Of a stretch of 46,433 nucleotides of DNA, positions 44,301 to 46,433 are shown in pieces. The first letter of the stretch is position 1; the number at the start of each line of letters is the position of its first letter. Below the pieces are notes generated by a model. That model searched no databases. It was given only the letters and a program-made list of their open reading frames with translations, and was not told where the DNA came from. Origin of the DNA: Prevotella sp. (GTDB taxonomy: Bacteria > Bacteroidota > Bacteroidia > Bacteroidales > Bacteroidaceae); assembly GCA_022511065.1 (NCBI GenBank), contig JAFLSG010000014.1, positions 1 through 46,433 on the forward strand, in the 5' to 3' direction. The translations under genes and the position numbers were made by a program.

Positions 44301-46253
44301 TGGAACAACTACGGAATGACGGACTTCAATCCTTGTGACCAACAAATCCGTTTGGAGAAACAAGCGGGAACGGGCGAGAGCGAGGTGGTGAACGTAACCT
44401 CTACGGAGGGAGGCAGACAGGAAGTGCGGGAGCGCAACATCTACACCGCCACGCTCAATATCAAGGAAACGGGCGACTATGCACTGCTGCTTGATGTAGG
44501 GCAGAAGATGGCACGCCGCCAAAACCTCACCATCGACGGAGAGACCGTGATAGAGATGCAGAACCTGTGGCTCCCGCCGACGGCATCCACCATCGTACAC
44601 CTCATGGCGGGCAAACATCAACTGACCGCAGAGTTAGCAAACGGCGACCAACCAATCCTCCATTACGGCAAGGTGGGCGACCAGACGGTTATCAGTTCGC
44701 CCGTAGCCCAAGCGGTTGATTATACCGTCTTTGTCGGTTCGGCAGACGAAATCATTGCTTCCTACCGCCATCTGACGGGCGAGGTGCCTATGATACCGCA
44801 GTGGGCATTGGGCTATATCCATTGCCGCGAGCGGTTTCACTCGCAAGACGAACTGCTTGCCACCGCCAAGGAGTTTCGCGACTTGCAACTGCCTGCCGAT
44901 GTGATGGTACAGGACTGGCAGTATTGGGGCAAGAACGGATGGAACTCAATGGCATTCGATACAGACAACTACCCCAATCCGAAGCAGATGACCGACAGTC
45001 TGCACCGCATGAACCTGCGGCTGATGCTCTCCGTATGGTCGAAGGTGGATAAGAGCTCTGAGGTGGGTCGGCAGTTGGAACGCGACGGCCATTTCATCCC
45101 CGGGACGGACTGGGTGGACTTCTTCAATCCCGAGTCGGCTGCTGCCTATTGGCGCAACTTCAGTCAGCGACTCGTCCCATTAGGCATTGATGCGTGGTGG
45201 CAAGATGCCACGGAGCCTGAGAACGACGATTTGGAGGGCAGGCGCGTGATGAACGGCCGTTACCCCGGCGAGGTGTTCCGCAATGTCTATCCCCTGCTCG
45301 TGAACAAAACTGTCTATGAAGGTCTGCGGCATGACTTGCCATCGCAGCGCACGATGATTCTCACCCGTTGCGGTTTCCCCGGCATCCAGCGCTACGGCTC
45401 TGCCCTGTGGTCGGGCGATGTGGGCAACGACTGGGAGACTTTCCGTCGGCAGATTGCCGCAGGGCTTGGTATGCAGGCGGCGGGCATCCCTTGGTGGACA
45501 TACGATGCGGGTGGCTTCTTCCGTCCCCGCGACCAACATACCAATGCCGACTACATCGAGCGGATGCTCCGCTGGATTGAGACATCGGTCTATCTCCCCT
45601 TGATGCGCGTACACGGCTATATGAGCGACACCGAGCCGTGGCGCTACGGCAAAGAGGCGCAAGAGGTCATCGCCGACTGTCTGCGGGAGCGTTACCGTCT
45701 GTTGCCTTACATCTACTCCAGTGCGGCAGCCGTCTCTCGCGAAGGCTCTACGCTGATGCGTCCCCTCGTGTTCGATTTCGCCAATGACCCCGAGGCGTTG
45801 CGACAGCAGCACGAATATATGTTCGGTCAGTCGTTGCTCATCAGTCCCGTCACCGAGCCGGGTGTCAGCGAGTGGCGCACCTATTTGCCAAAGACCGACG
45901 GCGGATGGTACGACTACCACACCAACAAGCACTATGAGGGCGGCCAGTACGTGACCACGCCCGTCACCCTCGCCCGCATTCCCGTGTTCGTCAAGGCGGG
46001 CAGCATCCTGCCGATAGGACAAGACAGTCAATATACCTCCGAGCACCACGGTGCGGAAATAGAGTTGCGCGTCTATCCCGGTGCCGATGCCACCTTCACC
46101 CTCTATGAGGATGACGGCGAGAGCATGGACTACGAGCAAGGAAAATACAACGAAACGCTGTTTGAGTGGAACGACCAAACCCGCCAATTAAACCATATTC
46201 GCAAAGCTGCCGGTTATGACAAGGCTGCGACATTCCGCACGGTTGTCCTGTGA
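41310..46253 (+). CDS. GH9-GH31 fusion: cellulase-superfamily module joined to alpha-xylosidase-like module
   Basis: Starts at 41310 (1647 residues) or 41334 (1639, MRRIILSIMAAGLSMTAMSQA, a good signal peptide) are both possible; an upstream TTG lies in the terminator. The first half has beta-domains (to about 385) and a GH9 barrel with the DAGDFD motif near residue 444 and the acid Glu in WGQNEGTIAGNTQYV near 819. After about residue 850 a GH31 unit begins: N-terminal beta-domain (LYGLGQFQDGYLNVRG near 950), a PA14-like insert (about 1035-1105), and a barrel with nucleophile Asp in WWQDATEPE (near 1291) and acid/base Asp in WSGDVGNDW (near 1360). PA14-bearing GH31 enzymes are often alpha-xylosidases. 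Both modules keep their catalytic residues, so the chain may attack backbone and side chains of xyloglucan or a related glycan. Numbers are counted from 41334. Confidence 0.88.
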   Translation: MNNSKTKPMRRIILSIMAAGLSMTAMSQALRLNDLKYFERQGVNVLVYNNSFNGGFNDEKNSGIEIIHHGVRTVQGGAVRLNSTPEQWDLVPKMTDHKVDKEKNTIEVGLRYDDYDFDSRIVVTGKGETVEIAVWLDKPVPVALEGKAGFNLEFLPSQYWLKTFLMDGRLNRFPRYAVSQTVTLPNSEKPRQFKGFKTYDDRGTNRFVEPLPIDSGHSILMAPDAPERMVRISSDDAELKLYDGRMLAQNGWYVLRSVLPSGKTGKVVTWTVEPHAIPNWIREPNIGFSQIGYIPEQPKVAVIELDKKDTVKPTASLYRIKEDGSIEEAYKGDIKTWGNYYKYNYVKFDFSAVRQPGIYYIQYGDTKTNNFLIDNNVYDKITDATTDVWIPIHMNHMAVNEGYRMWHGEPFKEGYLQAPPSDHFDLHAQGETTDTKYKPYELIPGLNVGGFFDAGDFDIETHSNISVVHNLVKIWELFKPQRDETFVSQEQRYVDLHRPDGVPDILQYIEHGTLNLVAQAEQIGHMASALSNSVLDNYHHLGDAASITDGLHYDPSLKPYEVSADGKRSGTPDDMWAFTTRNPSLDYQAATMFASAYRALKGYNDDLAERALAQSKRLMAEATELMKKENSKPSQGRPWARMGNMATNLQLYGATREEKYLVDFNNQIWDALDKFMEFSIQTALDAVPYMDEDYKQRLRPYVEKYKAYIAHFDEENPYGVPIGLGNWAGGGGLLNFGTTVCFAHLYFPDIIGTDDIYRAANWLFGCHPYHNYSFVAAVGAARPKAVFYGNNRADFSFIPGNVAPGLLFRQPDHFENFDDWPFLWGQNEGTIAGNTQYVIFGSALKQLVKRSQATQQVAFGNGTLSWKVMAGNAVRFHYTEGAEEQLPEWLYVTDEAAEPDGIEVLVNAEQQTVEVKDRSGQTVFTATEHQLKQGTVAGEPTQEARLAFASPTDEYLYGLGQFQDGYLNVRGLSRRLTQVNTQISIPMLISNKGYGLLWNNYGMTDFNPCDQQIRLEKQAGTGESEVVNVTSTEGGRQEVRERNIYTATLNIKETGDYALLLDVGQKMARRQNLTIDGETVIEMQNLWLPPTASTIVHLMAGKHQLTAELANGDQPILHYGKVGDQTVISSPVAQAVDYTVFVGSADEIIASYRHLTGEVPMIPQWALGYIHCRERFHSQDELLATAKEFRDLQLPADVMVQDWQYWGKNGWNSMAFDTDNYPNPKQMTDSLHRMNLRLMLSVWSKVDKSSEVGRQLERDGHFIPGTDWVDFFNPESAAAYWRNFSQRLVPLGIDAWWQDATEPENDDLEGRRVMNGRYPGEVFRNVYPLLVNKTVYEGLRHDLPSQRTMILTRCGFPGIQRYGSALWSGDVGNDWETFRRQIAAGLGMQAAGIPWWTYDAGGFFRPRDQHTNADYIERMLRWIETSVYLPLMRVHGYMSDTEPWRYGKEAQEVIADCLRERYRLLPYIYSSAAAVSREGSTLMRPLVFDFANDPEALRQQHEYMFGQSLLISPVTEPGVSEWRTYLPKTDGGWYDYHTNKHYEGGQYVTTPVTLARIPVFVKAGSILPIGQDSQYTSEHHGAEIELRVYPGADATFTLYEDDGESMDYEQGKYNETLFEWNDQTRQLNHIRKAAGYDKAATFRTVVL

Positions 46254-46278
46254 GGAACGCAGTTTGTTTCCCGTAAAT

Positions 46279-46326
46279 TCCCACCACGCCTCTCAACGAT
46301 GCGTACCACGGTGGGACTTTGTTTTT
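46279..46326 (+). terminator. Terminator after the GH9-GH31 gene
   Basis: TCCCACC (46279-46285) and GGTGGGA (46310-46316) form a stem with a long loop, followed by CTTTGTTTTT. It lies 26 bp after the stop codon and ends the locus as seen here. Confidence 0.7.
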
Positions 46327-46433
46327 ATAAGGGTATGCACTTGTCATATCAAGTAAGAACAATCAATATCTAAACATTTTTCGCAGAAGAATGTGCGCCG
46401 GAATCTAAACTTTCGGCTTCCCGTTTTTGAACT

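Overview
The window is a stretch of a Bacteroidetes chromosome, most likely a gut or rumen Prevotella-type organism. Supporting signs are promoters of the TTTG / ~20 bp / TAnnTTTG type in front of many genes, a SusC/SusD pair, a hybrid two-component regulator, a type IX-secreted protease, and a xylanase-feruloyl esterase fusion of the Xyn10D-Fae1A type known from Prevotella ruminicola. All calls come from reading the sequence and protein motifs; no database search was run.

Layout. Positions 1-1644 (minus strand) hold the conserved block rpsU - xerC - hpf - tRNA-Thr; the tRNA is cut by the window edge. At 1741-3201 a DUF4143-type ATPase gene sits between two perfect 41-bp direct repeats, splitting what looks like an old divergent promoter region. 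Two tiny antitoxin-like ORFs follow. Positions 3600-4660 carry no convincing gene but hold tandem arrays with 23-, 22- and 10-bp periods and a long hairpin. Then come queH, a Xaa-Pro aminopeptidase and malate dehydrogenase; a repeat-rich spacer (8337-8813); an ECF sigma / membrane anti-sigma / secreted small protein operon; a large PEP/pyruvate-binding protein with receiver-like N-terminal domains, downstream of a secreted M6 protease; and a leucine-rich-repeat protein without a signal peptide. A 276-bp interrupted palindrome (16557-16832) precedes the carbohydrate region.

Positions 16935-46253 form a polysaccharide utilisation locus. In the plus direction: SusA-like GH13, GH115 alpha-glucuronidase and GH35; then a minus-strand hybrid two-component regulator; a plus-strand methyltransferase; SusC and SusD; GH78; CE6-CE1 esterase; GH10-CE1 xylanase/feruloyl esterase; and a GH9-GH31 fusion of about 1640 residues. 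GH10, GH115, CE1 and CE6 together fit feruloylated, acetylated glucuronoxylan. GH9-GH31, GH35 and GH78 point to additional cell-wall glycans such as xyloglucan or pectic side chains.

The most unusual observations are the GH9-GH31 single-chain fusion placed directly behind a strong terminator, the ATPase cassette whose flanking duplication preserves both divergent promoters, the large palindrome built from TGTTACAT units, and a set of intergenic tandem arrays that share a 21-23 bp period but not a sequence.
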